DNA of 29,629 bases from Spirochaetaceae bacterium (GCA_016794765.1 JAEUJG010000063.1:1-29629); one strand, 5' to 3'. Positions 7,779-14,736 are shown, numbered from the stretch's first letter. Notes: generated from the letters alone by a model not told the origin. Program-made: numbers and translations.

Positions 7779-8648
7779 GCCGCCGAGGCTCCCGGCCTCG
7801 TCACGGCCGCCTTGCGCCTTCCGCCGCCGCTTGGGGAGCTGGATGCCCGAGCCGGCGATGAGGAGGATGGCGACCACGATGGCGGCGATGCAGCCCACCT
7901 GCAGGGGATCGAAGGTCATCCCGAAGATGAAATACGAGGCGAGCGAAGGCCACAGCACCTGCATGCCGTAATCGGCGGGGGAGACCAAGGTCACGTCGCC
8001 GTGCTTGAAGGCGAGCTGGATCAACGAAAAGGCGCCGAGGCCGCCGAGGAAATACAGGTAGATGTAGGGCGTCGTGAACCAGAGGCCCGTGTCCCCGCCG
8101 GCCCGCAGCTGAAAGGCCTTCATCGCCAGGACCATGTAGCCGCCGAGGGAACCCGAGACCGCGGCGATCGCCGTCGGGAAGGCCGGCCCGAGAAGGCGGC
8201 GGCGGAAGATCCAGCACAGCGCGCCGATGCCGAGCGGTATCGCCCCGAAGACATAGAGCCACTCGTCCCGCAACCCGCCCAGGTGGGGTTTGCCCCGGAG
8301 CCCGAGGAGGGCGACGGCGCCGAAGATCAGGAGGAAGGCGGTGATGCGGCGCTTGTTGATCTTCTCGCCGAGGAGCAGGGCCGCGAGCAGGCTCGTGAAG
8401 GCGACGTTGGTGCCGATCATGGCCGCGACCACGTTCGGCGGCAAGCCGAGCAGGGCGACGTAATTGAAGATCGGATGGAGGTTCATCAGCGTAAAGCCGA
8501 CGATCCAGCCGGACTTCGCGCGCCGGTACTTCCGATCCTTGCGCTCCTTGTAGCCGAACCAACCGACGCTTTTTTTCTGGAGCACCATGCCGAGGGAGAG
8601 GAGAAAGTTGCCGACGAGGGCGATGAGGGCCGCGAGATATTCGTGCAT
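7773..8648 (-). CDS. NIPA/EamA-like (DMT superfamily) membrane transporter
   Basis: The product is 291 residues with about nine to ten hydrophobic segments. The arrangement is that of the drug/metabolite transporter superfamily: two similar halves, each with an AFTSLLAALLLGEKI- or FSLIQLAFKHGDVTLVSPADYG-type helix pair. The N-terminal FLLSLGMVLQKKSV and the SPADYGMQVLWPSLASYFIFGM segment recall the NIPA-like magnesium transporter branch, but the substrate cannot be read from sequence. The C-terminus is a short basic tail. It starts 21 bases after the GH31 gene on the same strand, so the two likely share a transcript. An alternative call is a generic EamA permease. Confidence 0.7.
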   Translation of the reverse strand: MHEYLAALIALVGNFLLSLGMVLQKKSVGWFGYKERKDRKYRRAKSGWIVGFTLMNLHPIFNYVALLGLPPNVVAAMIGTNVAFTSLLAALLLGEKINKRRITAFLLIFGAVALLGLRGKPHLGGLRDEWLYVFGAIPLGIGALCWIFRRRLLGPAFPTAIAAVSGSLGGYMVLAMKAFQLRAGGDTGLWFTTPYIYLYFLGGLGAFSLIQLAFKHGDVTLVSPADYGMQVLWPSLASYFIFGMTFDPLQVGCIAAIVVAILLIAGSGIQLPKRRRKAQGGRDEAGSLGGS

Positions 8649-8669
8649 ACGGCCCCCAGTATAGCGCGC

Positions 8670-10685
8670 TCAGGCCCTGCGCGTCGTCCTCCTGATGGTG
8701 TCGAAGAGGGGAGCGAAGGCCGAATCCACGCGGTAGAAGACCGCGGGGAAGCCGAAGGGGCTTTCCACCGTGACGGGTCCGCCCCGGAAGCGCCGGGAAC
8801 TCCAGAGGTGTGTCCATTCGTCCGGCGGCAAGAGCACTTCCGTGAGCTCCGCTCCCGGCGCCGCCGGCGCCAGGATGAGGTCGCGTCCGTAGAGGTATTG
8901 GCCGCTCAAGACGGAAAGCGCCGGATCCTGCCCGTAGTGGATGCAGGGCTGGCGGATGGCGGGCAGGCCCGCGAACTGGTACTCCTTGGCGACGGCGACG
9001 TGATAGGGCTTGAGGGCGGAGAAGACTTCCGACATGCGCGCCAGGAGCGGCACGAAGCGCTCTTCGGGGAGCCCGTCCCGCGCCGCCGCCTCGCCCCAGC
9101 AGTCCTCGCGGACGCGGAACAGCGGGGAGAAGGCCGCCAGTTCAAGGGCGCGCAGGATCGCCTCCCCCCTGCGCCGGCCCGGGCCCCAATGCGCGCCGAC
9201 CTCGATGCAGGAAACGCCGAGACCCGACATCCCGAGGGAAAGCGAAGCCGAAACGGAGGCGAGGAGCTCCCCTCCCCGCTTCCTGCCCGATTCGCCCTCG
9301 CCGACGGCGACGACGGGCGCGTGGCGGGCCGAGCCGAGCCAGCCCGACCGGAACACGAGGAGGGCGTCGCCGGCCCTGCCCGCCTCGGCGAGCGCCTCGC
9401 GGTTGAGCTTCGCCCAGAGGAGGGGCCAACGGTTGTGGGCGAGGCTCGCGGGCTCGCCCGAATGGAGCCGCGCGTCGGCCGGGAGATACTCGCCCGAATC
9501 GGCGATCCAGCCCGAAAGGCCGCGGTCGAGGAGCTCGGCGCGGAGGCTGGCCTTGAGCCAGGCGGCCGCGTCGGGATTCGTCAGGTCGACGAAGGCGACG
9601 GAGCCGCCCGCCGCCGGAACGAGACAGGGCGCGCCCGCGGCGTCCACGACGCAGAAGCCGCCCTCGCGCGCCTCGGCGAAGCGGCGGCCGCCGGGCGCGA
9701 GGTAGGGATCGGCCCGGCCGAGGGCCTTGAGCCCCCGCGCCTTGCATTGCGCGACCAAGGCCTCCCAGCCTTCCCGATCGGCGCCTCCCGCGGCGGCGGA
9801 GATCGGGGCGGGGCGGCCGCCCCGCCGGAAATCCTCGCCGCGGAAGCGGCCCGAACCGACAAAGGCCTCGCGGATCGCGACCGCCGCGAGCTTGGCTCCC
9901 GCGTCGACCGCGCCGTCCACGCGGCGGAGCAGGGTCTCGCCGCCCCCGCCGAGATCAAGCATCGCGCCGTCGAAGGCCCAGGACGGCGACTCGGGCTGCC
10001 TGCCCTGGATCGAAGCCAGATCGCCGAGGAGGGCCGGAGCGTCCTCCGCGGCGCCGACGACGATTTCCCGCGGCACCGCCCAGGACTCGACGAGGGTGAC
10101 GCCCTTTCGGCGGAAATCCAGGATGACGCGGGCGCTCGTGTCGACCGCGCACCAATAGCGCATCGAGGAGACGAAGAGGGGAAGCGGGAAGCGCGAGGCC
10201 TCGACTCGGTCGCCGAAGCCGCGGAAGGCGGCGAGGAAGCGGGAGAAGGAACCGCGCAGGGTCTCGCGGTCCTCGACCCAGAGCGGCACGCGGAGGCCCT
10301 TGGCGTCGAGCCGACCCCGCCGCTCGCCGAGGCCGTGGATCCGCTCCTCCGGCCAGGCCTTTAGGCGGAGCCTGAAAAGCTGGACACCCGAATCGTAGCG
10401 GGAAAAGGTGAAGCGGAGCCGGCCTTCCTGGAGCCTGATTCCCATGCGGATGCGGCCCTCGAAATCTATCGCCGTGAAGTCGGGGCCGTTCTCCACGACC
10501 TTGAAGGAGCGCAGGGCTGCCCAGGCCGTGCGGCGGCGGGAGGGACGGAAGGCGCCGCGGTTCTGCCGGTAGGAAAGCTCGGCCCAGCCGATGGAAAGGC
10601 AGGGCTTGCGCGAACTGTGGACGATGAGCGGACGGCCGCCGTAGGAGAGCGTGAAACCTTCGCGCGCGGCCTCGATGCTGATCAT
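8670..10685 (-). CDS. Glycoside hydrolase family 31-like protein (sulfoquinovosidase/alpha-glucosidase type)
   Basis: The product is 671 residues. The N-terminal beta domain carries the GH31 landmark IHGLGERRGRLD. The catalytic barrel has GLSGWIADSGEYLPADARLHSG, which matches the GH31 nucleophile motif, with Asp396 as predicted nucleophile, and HNRWPLLWAKLNREAL, as in YihQ-type enzymes. In the usual acid/base region (GDQ.VDW in YihQ) this protein reads VAVGEGESGRKRGGE. No aspartate aligns, and the nearest acids are Glu463 and Glu465. The following LASVSASLSLGMSGLG block aligns well. The activity is therefore uncertain. There is no signal peptide, so it is probably cytoplasmic. The start at 10685 is chosen because AGGAGGCAA lies just upstream, although the frame is open from 10778. 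It probably shares an operon with the downstream transporter. Confidence 0.8.
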   Translation of the reverse strand: MISIEAAREGFTLSYGGRPLIVHSSRKPCLSIGWAELSYRQNRGAFRPSRRRTAWAALRSFKVVENGPDFTAIDFEGRIRMGIRLQEGRLRFTFSRYDSGVQLFRLRLKAWPEERIHGLGERRGRLDAKGLRVPLWVEDRETLRGSFSRFLAAFRGFGDRVEASRFPLPLFVSSMRYWCAVDTSARVILDFRRKGVTLVESWAVPREIVVGAAEDAPALLGDLASIQGRQPESPSWAFDGAMLDLGGGGETLLRRVDGAVDAGAKLAAVAIREAFVGSGRFRGEDFRRGGRPAPISAAAGGADREGWEALVAQCKARGLKALGRADPYLAPGGRRFAEAREGGFCVVDAAGAPCLVPAAGGSVAFVDLTNPDAAAWLKASLRAELLDRGLSGWIADSGEYLPADARLHSGEPASLAHNRWPLLWAKLNREALAEAGRAGDALLVFRSGWLGSARHAPVVAVGEGESGRKRGGELLASVSASLSLGMSGLGVSCIEVGAHWGPGRRRGEAILRALELAAFSPLFRVREDCWGEAAARDGLPEERFVPLLARMSEVFSALKPYHVAVAKEYQFAGLPAIRQPCIHYGQDPALSVLSGQYLYGRDLILAPAAPGAELTEVLLPPDEWTHLWSSRRFRGGPVTVESPFGFPAVFYRVDSAFAPLFDTIRRTTRRA

Positions 10686-10749
10686 CCCGGTTGCCTCCTG
10701 CCCATCGGCTCCGCCCCGCCTCGTCGGCGCCGAAGCCGCGGGCGTTTCC

Positions 10750-10778
10750 ACAATACACGAGGTCCGGAGCGGGCGCAA
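10750..10778 (-). promoter_or_regulatory. Promoter of the GH31-like gene
   Basis: On the minus strand TTGCGC (10773-10778), a 17-base spacer and TATTGT (10750-10755) predict a transcript start near 10743 and a leader of about 58 bases. The hexamers resemble those before the TAXI gene. Confidence 0.5.
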
Positions 10779-10842
10779 TGCGCGAACGCAGGATGGGCGA
10801 ACCTGGAGGCGGGCCGGCCGCGCGCGGCACGGCGCCTCTCGA

Positions 10843-11739
10843 CTATCGCGGGGTGAAAAGCTCCAGCATGGGCCGGTTCTTGAACAGGGAGGCGTATTTG
10901 CGCGCGCTCAGGCCCAGCTTGTCGGCCACGTCGGGATCGGCGCCGTACTCGAGGAGGCGCTTGGCCATCGCGACGTCGTTCTTGCCGACGACGACGACGA
11001 GGGCGGTCTGGCCGTCCTTGCTTTGGAGGTCCAGGGCGGCTCCCTTGGCGAGGAGGAGCTCGGCGATCTCGCCCGCCCCGGCGAGGGCGGCGTCCATGAG
11101 GGGCGAGTAGCCGCGGTCCTCGGACTGGGCGTCGATGGAGGCCCCGTACTCGAGGAGGAGCTCGGTCAGCGAGCGGTGCTTGTTCCTGGCCGCGAGGCAA
11201 AGCAGGGGCACGCCGTGCTTGTCGCGGGCGTCCGGAAGGAAGCCCGCCTTGAGAAAGAGCTCGACCGCGTGGAGATCGCCGTCCTTGACGCACTGGGCGA
11301 GGGAATCGGAATGGAAGGAGATGCCCATCTCGAGGAGGGCCGCGCGGGCGCTCCGCCGCGACTCCTGGACGAACCACTCGGCCTTTTCGACGCGATAGTA
11401 GCCGGACAGCTCCTCGAGCCCGTCGAGGATCGGCAGGGCGCCGAGATAACGGGGCGGCTCCCAGGCGGCGTCCATGCGGTAGAGGGCCGTCCTTGAATCC
11501 TTGCCGACGCCGTAGCCGGCCGCGAAGGAGAACCAGCTCCGGTCGCCGCTCTCGGGGGAGCAGACGATGAGGAAATGGCTGGCGCGGTCGACGAAACGCA
11601 GGATCTCGGCGCGGCTCAGGTCCTCCCACTTTTCGCGGATCTTGAGGCCATAGGCGGGTACGTCGATGGCCTTGAGCGCCTCGAGGATGGCGACGACGAC
11701 CGAGACATCGTTCGGCGAGGCAAGTACCGCTACGTTCAC
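10843..11739 (-). CDS. TIR-like N-terminal domain plus ankyrin repeats
   Basis: The product is 298 residues. Residues 1-90 look like a TIR/flavodoxin-like alpha/beta domain: VAVLASPNDVSVVVAILEALK, then SHFLIVCSPESGDRSWFSFAAGYG, with the SPxxxxSxW pattern seen after strand D of TIR folds. The glutamate expected a few residues after that Trp in NAD-cleaving TIR enzymes is not visible, so activity is doubtful. From about 140 to 272 there are four ankyrin repeats (for example GVPLLCLAARNKHRSLTELLLEYGASIDAQ and DGQTALVVVVGKNDVAMAKRLLEYGADPD). It starts at GTG with GGGAG upstream. It is probably a protein-binding scaffold or a sensor in the cytoplasm. Partners are unknown. The gene stands alone, 157 bases before the GH31 gene on the same strand. 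Confidence 0.7.
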   Translation of the reverse strand: MNVAVLASPNDVSVVVAILEALKAIDVPAYGLKIREKWEDLSRAEILRFVDRASHFLIVCSPESGDRSWFSFAAGYGVGKDSRTALYRMDAAWEPPRYLGALPILDGLEELSGYYRVEKAEWFVQESRRSARAALLEMGISFHSDSLAQCVKDGDLHAVELFLKAGFLPDARDKHGVPLLCLAARNKHRSLTELLLEYGASIDAQSEDRGYSPLMDAALAGAGEIAELLLAKGAALDLQSKDGQTALVVVVGKNDVAMAKRLLEYGADPDVADKLGLSARKYASLFKNRPMLELFTPR

Positions 11740-11870
11740 GCCCGCTCCCAGGGTAGGATTGACAGGATCAAGGACCTTTCGGCGCGAGAACCCTTACCAT
11801 CCAGTGTCGGATGGCGTATTGCGCCATTTTAGCACATTCAGCGAACCTTGCGGTTCTATGCTTTCGACGC
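11740..11870. other. Intergenic segment with palindromes and likely minus-strand promoter
   Basis: No gene is visible here. CCATCC/GGATGG flank AGTGTC at about 11798-11815, and ATGGCG (11811-11816) pairs with CGCCAT (11822-11827). A minus-strand TAAAAT (11826-11831) could be the -10 of the TIR/ankyrin gene, but the -35 is poor. GCGCCATTTT at 11821-11830 is repeated exactly at 12020-12029. Confidence 0.3.
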
Positions 11871-11899
11871 TTGACGAATATAGAGTTTTTTGATATACT
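11871..11899 (+). promoter_or_regulatory. Near-consensus sigma-70 promoter of the small ORF/sRNA
   Basis: TTGACG (11871-11876), a 17-base AT-rich spacer and TATACT (11894-11899) form one of the two best promoters in the window. The predicted start of transcription is at about 11906, which is the A of an ATG. Confidence 0.75.
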
Positions 11900-11905
11900 T
11901 CTGGT

Positions 11906-11989
11906 ATGTTCTACGCCATGCAGGATGGCGCGGGACAATTCCTGCCCAGGTTGGCTGCCTCCGGCCTCGGCAAGAACTGCGAGCTGTAA
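11906..11989 (+). CDS. Possible leaderless 27-residue small protein
   Basis: An ATG at the predicted transcription start opens a 27-codon frame that ends with TAA right at the foot of a terminator hairpin. The peptide starts MFYAMQDGAGQF and ends GLGKNCEL. Third codon positions are mostly G or C, as in the neighbouring genes, which fits coding but is also expected by composition. No ribosome-binding site exists, because the transcript would start at or next to the ATG. I recognise no family and no signal peptide. The promoter-ORF-terminator fit suggests a dedicated small gene, possibly a dual-function RNA that encodes a peptide and acts through its 3' hairpin. It may instead be purely non-coding. 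Confidence 0.4.
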   Translation: MFYAMQDGAGQFLPRLAASGLGKNCEL

Positions 11990-12033
11990 AATGGCGCCTG
12001 GTTTTGCCTCCTTTACCGGGCGCCATTTTCTTT
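11988..12033 (+). terminator. Intrinsic terminator with CCTCC loop
   Basis: AAAATGGCGCCTGG (11988-12001) pairs with CCGGGCGCCATTTT (12016-12029), with one G-T pair, around a 14-base loop. The run TTTTCTTT ends the unit. Read on the minus strand it also ends in TTTT and could stop transcription from the deacetylase gene. Confidence 0.85.
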
Positions 12034-12094
12034 GTTCCCGCCCCCGCCCGAGATTCCAATCCAACCAAATCCTCAAATCATAAGCTTCGTAACA

Positions 12095-12973
12095 CTAGCG
12101 GGCATTCCTCCGCAACATGGCCAGGATCTCCGGCCAGTTGTCCCGCGTGACGACGAGCCGCGGCAACTCGAGCTCGTCGTCGAGGACCGCCTTCCCATAG
12201 ACGAAGCCCGGCTTCACGGCGACGCCGTAGGCGTAGCCCGCCCGGGCGAGCTCCTCCTTCGTGACGGCCGAGAGGGCGCCGAAGGGATAGGCGTAGGCGA
12301 GCACGGGCAGGGAACTCAGGGCCTCGGTCTTCTCCTTAGCCTTGTAGATTTCCTTCATGAAGGCCGCCCGGTCGCGCTTGAAAAGATCCTCCGTGACGAA
12401 GAGGTGATGGTAGCCGTGGGCGCCGACGAGAGAGCCGGCGGCCGAGAGCCTGCGAAGGTTCGCGTCGTCCATGGAGAAGCTCGTCGTGCCGACGACGGCG
12501 GGGTAGACGAAGAGGCTCGGCCTGATGCCGCGTTCGGAGAAGACGCGGTCGACGGCGGAGGGCACGGTGCGGTGGGCGTCGTCGATCGTGACGACGATGT
12601 TGCGGGCTCCCTCCAGGCGGCCGGCGGCCAGGTCGGAGAAGCTCGGAAAGCGATAGCCGAGGGCGGCGAGCGAGTCGAGCTGGGCGCGCGCTTCCGCGAG
12701 GGAAAAATCCGTCGGCAGCGAAGGATCGCCGAGGAAGCTGTGCCAGCAGAGGAGGATGGCCCGGTCGGCGAAGGCCGCGGTTCCGGCTTCCGGCGCGCGG
12801 CGCGGCGCGCGCGGCGACAGGTCGACGGACAGGGGCTCCTCGCCGGGCGCGGGGCTTTTCGGAAGCGGGACCCGCGTGGCGGGAGCGGCGCCCCAGAGCG
12901 GCGCTGTCGCGAGGCCCGCGGCGATGATTCCCGCGGATAGGGCGCGGCGGAAGACGGCTCGGTATCTGCTCAT
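12095..12973 (-). CDS. Secreted polysaccharide deacetylase (NodB domain)
   Basis: The product is 292 residues with an N-terminal signal peptide (Arg-rich start, hydrophobic about 13-28) and a Pro-rich linker to about 62. The NodB-type domain follows. Motif 1 is VVTIDDAHRT, with Asp131 (catalytic base) and Asp132 (metal). Motif 2 is GAHGYHH, with His186 and His190 as metal ligands. Motif 3 is AYAYPFG in place of the common RxPY/RxPF, so the usual arginine is missing. Family members remove N-acetyl or O-acetyl groups from peptidoglycan, chitin-like or exopolysaccharides in the envelope. The gene is divergent from the TAXI-TRAP operon. No strong promoter hexamers are clear in the 183-base gap on this strand. 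Confidence 0.85.
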   Translation of the reverse strand: MSRYRAVFRRALSAGIIAAGLATAPLWGAAPATRVPLPKSPAPGEEPLSVDLSPRAPRRAPEAGTAAFADRAILLCWHSFLGDPSLPTDFSLAEARAQLDSLAALGYRFPSFSDLAAGRLEGARNIVVTIDDAHRTVPSAVDRVFSERGIRPSLFVYPAVVGTTSFSMDDANLRRLSAAGSLVGAHGYHHLFVTEDLFKRDRAAFMKEIYKAKEKTEALSSLPVLAYAYPFGALSAVTKEELARAGYAYGVAVKPGFVYGKAVLDDELELPRLVVTRDNWPEILAMLRRNAR

Positions 12974-13050
12974 AACTGCTCATATAGGATGTACACGAAG
13001 ACTTCCGCGAAGGGCAAGCCGATTGCCCAAAAACTCGAGAGCATTTATTC

Positions 13051-13079
13051 TTGCGCGTCCGGGAAAGCCGACGTACAAT
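13051..13079 (+). promoter_or_regulatory. Promoter of the TAXI-TRAP operon
   Basis: TTGCGC (13051-13056), 17 bases, TACAAT (13074-13079). Transcription is predicted to begin near 13086. Confidence 0.65.
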
Positions 13080-13082
13080 CGA

Positions 13083-13123
13083 ATCGGGCCGTTCGGCAAC
13101 GGCGAAATCCACCGTGGCCCGAT
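13083..13123 (+). promoter_or_regulatory. Structured 5' leader of the TAXI gene
   Basis: ATCGGGCC (13083-13090) and GGCCCGAT (13116-13123) are complementary. Inside them GCCGTT (13088-13093) and AACGGC (13098-13103) form a tight hairpin with loop CGGC. The outer and inner stems share bases 13088-13090, so full pairing of one limits the other. It could stabilise the mRNA 5' end or regulate expression. I recognise no known riboswitch. Confidence 0.45.
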
Positions 13124-13156
13124 CAGATCACCCGCCATATCATAGGAGGCTTTTCC

Positions 13157-14098
13157 ATGACGAAGAAGATCTTCGCCCTCGCCCTTGCCTTGGTCGCCCT
13201 CGCGTCCCTCGGCTTCGCCCAGCAGAAGTTCATCACCATCGCGACCGGCGGCACCGCCGGCACCTACTTCCCCCTCGGCGGCGCGCTCGCCGAGATCTGG
13301 AACAACAACATCAAGGGCATGAACGCGAGCGCCACCTCCACCGGCGCCTCCGCGGCGAACATCGCGATGCTCAAGGACAACAAGGTCGACGTGATCTTCG
13401 TCCAGAACGACGCGGCCTTCTATGCGATGAACGACCTTGAAGCCTACAAGGGCAAGGCGATGCCCAACATCCGCGGCCTCGCCTCCCTCTACGACGAGAC
13501 CTGCCAGCTCGTGGCCCTCGAGTCCTCCGGCATCAGGAAGATCGCCGACCTCAAGGGCAAGCGCGTCTCCGTCGGCGCCGCCGGTTCCGGCGTCGAGGCC
13601 AACGCCCGCCAGATCCTCGAGGCCGCCGGCCTCACCTACGCGGACATCAAGGTCCAGTACCTCTCCTTCGCCGAGTCCGCCTCCAACCTGAAGGACGGCA
13701 ACATCGACGCGGCCTTCAACACCGCGGGCGCCCCGACCGCCGCCATCCAGGACCTCGCCGCCTCCAAGAAGATGATCCTCGTGCCCGTGGACGGCGCCGT
13801 CGCCCAGGCCCTCATGAAGAAGTGGGCTTTCTACACGCCGACCAAGATCCCCGCCAACACCTACCAGGGGGTGACCACCGACGTGATGACGGTCTCCGTC
13901 AAGTCCATGCTCGCCGTCAGCGACAAGCTCGACGCCGGCATGGTCTACGACATGCTCAAGGCGATGTTCGCCAACGGCGACCGCCTCACCGCCTCACACA
14001 AGAAGGGCGCGGACATCAAGATCGCGACCGGCGTCGACGGCATGTCGATCCCCCTCCACCCGGGCGCCGAGAAGTTCTTCAAGGAGTTCAAGAAGTAG
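13157..14098 (+). CDS. TAXI-family TRAP transporter substrate-binding protein
   Basis: The product is 313 residues. The signal peptide is cleaved near FA-QQ (about residue 21). The mature protein begins KFITIATGGTAGTYFPLGGALAEIW, the hallmark of the TAXI (TRAP-associated extracytoplasmic immunogenic) family. NASATSTGASAANIAMLKDNKVDVIFVQND and DLKGKRVSVGAAGSGVE follow. It is expected to capture a small organic anion in the periplasm; a TAXI protein of Thermus binds glutamate. The specificity here is not known. The start at 13157 is fixed by AGGAGG eight bases upstream and by the signal peptide. The gene is followed by a hairpin terminator and then by the DUF1850 and permease genes, so it can be made in excess over them. 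Confidence 0.93.
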   Translation: MTKKIFALALALVALASLGFAQQKFITIATGGTAGTYFPLGGALAEIWNNNIKGMNASATSTGASAANIAMLKDNKVDVIFVQNDAAFYAMNDLEAYKGKAMPNIRGLASLYDETCQLVALESSGIRKIADLKGKRVSVGAAGSGVEANARQILEAAGLTYADIKVQYLSFAESASNLKDGNIDAAFNTAGAPTAAIQDLAASKKMILVPVDGAVAQALMKKWAFYTPTKIPANTYQGVTTDVMTVSVKSMLAVSDKLDAGMVYDMLKAMFANGDRLTASHKKGADIKIATGVDGMSIPLHPGAEKFFKEFKK

Positions 14099-14166
14099 GA
14101 GCCCTCATGGCCGCGCGGCGACTTTCGCCCGCGGCCGACGGAGCTACCCTTCGTTTCCCTTGAAGC

Positions 14167-14197
14167 GCGGGCGCCGTCCATCGGCGCCCGCATTTTC
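14167..14197 (+). terminator. Intrinsic terminator after the binding-protein gene
   Basis: GCGGGCGCCG (14167-14176) and CGGCGCCCGC (14182-14191) form a perfect 10-base-pair stem with loop TCCAT, followed by ATTTTC. It lies inside the operon and would let only part of the transcripts reach the permease. A further GGCCGCG/CGCGGCC pair lies upstream at about 14109-14136. Confidence 0.8.
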
Positions 14198-14214
14198 GAT
14201 AAGCGGGATACCGC

Positions 14215-14730
14215 ATGGACCAGAAAGGATCGAGGGGCTTCAAGGCGCGCGCGGCGGCCGTCGCGTTCCTGGCGTCCGCGGCGCTGGCGGCGCTCCTCTG
14301 CGCGACGGGCTTCGAGCCCGCCCGCGGACCGCGGCTCGCGGTGCTCGACCGGAAGGGCCGGGAACTGGCGGAGATCGACCTGCCGGGCGGCCGATTCTCC
14401 CAGCGCTTCCTGCATTCCTTCCACCTCACCCCGGTGGAGGAGTTCTTCAGGATCGAGGCGGACGGAGGCATACGGCTCTACGAGCTCCGCTACGAGAGCT
14501 GCGGGGTCGGAATGCCGACGGAAGCGGAAGGCGGTTACCGCCTCGAGGACGGCGTCTTCGTACTCGCCATGGACCGCTCATTCAAAAACATCCCGCTTTT
14601 CGTTTCCATAGTCCCCGGACACGGACTGGCCGCGGAAGGGAACTTTCGCCCCTTCACCGACTGGGCCGCGCCGGAAGAGCTCGTGATCCTTCAAGGCCGC
14701 ACGAAGCCGACATTACGCATACGGAGGTAA
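14215..14730 (+). CDS. DUF1850 membrane-anchored protein of TAXI-TRAP system
   Basis: The product is 171 residues with one N-terminal hydrophobic segment (about 12-30) and an extracytoplasmic domain with DUF1850 features: LAEIDLPGGRFSQRFLHSFHLTPVEEFFRI, YELRYESCGVGMPTEAEGGYRL and the late FKNIPLFVSIVPGHGL. DUF1850 genes are commonly found between TAXI binding-protein and TRAP permease genes, as here. The biochemical function is not established. An accessory role in the transporter is likely from context. The upstream ribosome site is weak (GCGGGA). The stop is six bases before the permease start. Confidence 0.85.
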   Translation: MDQKGSRGFKARAAAVAFLASAALAALLCATGFEPARGPRLAVLDRKGRELAEIDLPGGRFSQRFLHSFHLTPVEEFFRIEADGGIRLYELRYESCGVGMPTEAEGGYRLEDGVFVLAMDRSFKNIPLFVSIVPGHGLAAEGNFRPFTDWAAPEELVILQGRTKPTLRIRR

Positions 14731-14736
14731 GCTCGC

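Larger units (their letters stand above)
11906..12033 (+). ncRNA. Candidate small RNA with anti-Shine-Dalgarno hairpin loop
   Basis: The unit bounded by the 11871 promoter and the 11988-12033 terminator would give a transcript of about 128 bases. The 5' part can fold: CGCCAT/ATGGCG around GCAGG, GCGGGA/TCCTGC around CAAT, and GTTCT/AGAAC closing the set. The 3' hairpin has a 14-base-pair stem and an unusually long 14-base loop reading TTTTGCCTCCTTTA. CCTCCTTT is the anti-Shine-Dalgarno core of 16S rRNA, so the loop could pair with ribosome-binding sites, as known for C/U-rich-loop sRNAs such as RsaE and the CcsR 'cuckoo' RNAs. It does not match SRP RNA, 6S RNA, tmRNA or RNase P as far as I can judge by eye. 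Confidence 0.55.

Noticed and set aside
7716..10364. Open frame of 882 codons on the plus strand
   Set aside because: It is antisense to the NIPA-like and GH31 genes, has Arg/Glu/Gly-rich content with no domain, and is a by-product of high GC codon bias.
11912..12000. SRP RNA-like stretch on the minus strand (CCGGAGGCAGCC)
   Set aside because: It lacks the GGAA-type tetraloop and asymmetric loop of SRP RNA, and the promoter and terminator point to plus-strand transcription.
11890..12150. 86-codon plus-strand frame starting at 11890
   Set aside because: Its start lies in the promoter -10 region and it reads through the terminator hairpin, so the shorter 27-codon frame fits the transcript far better.
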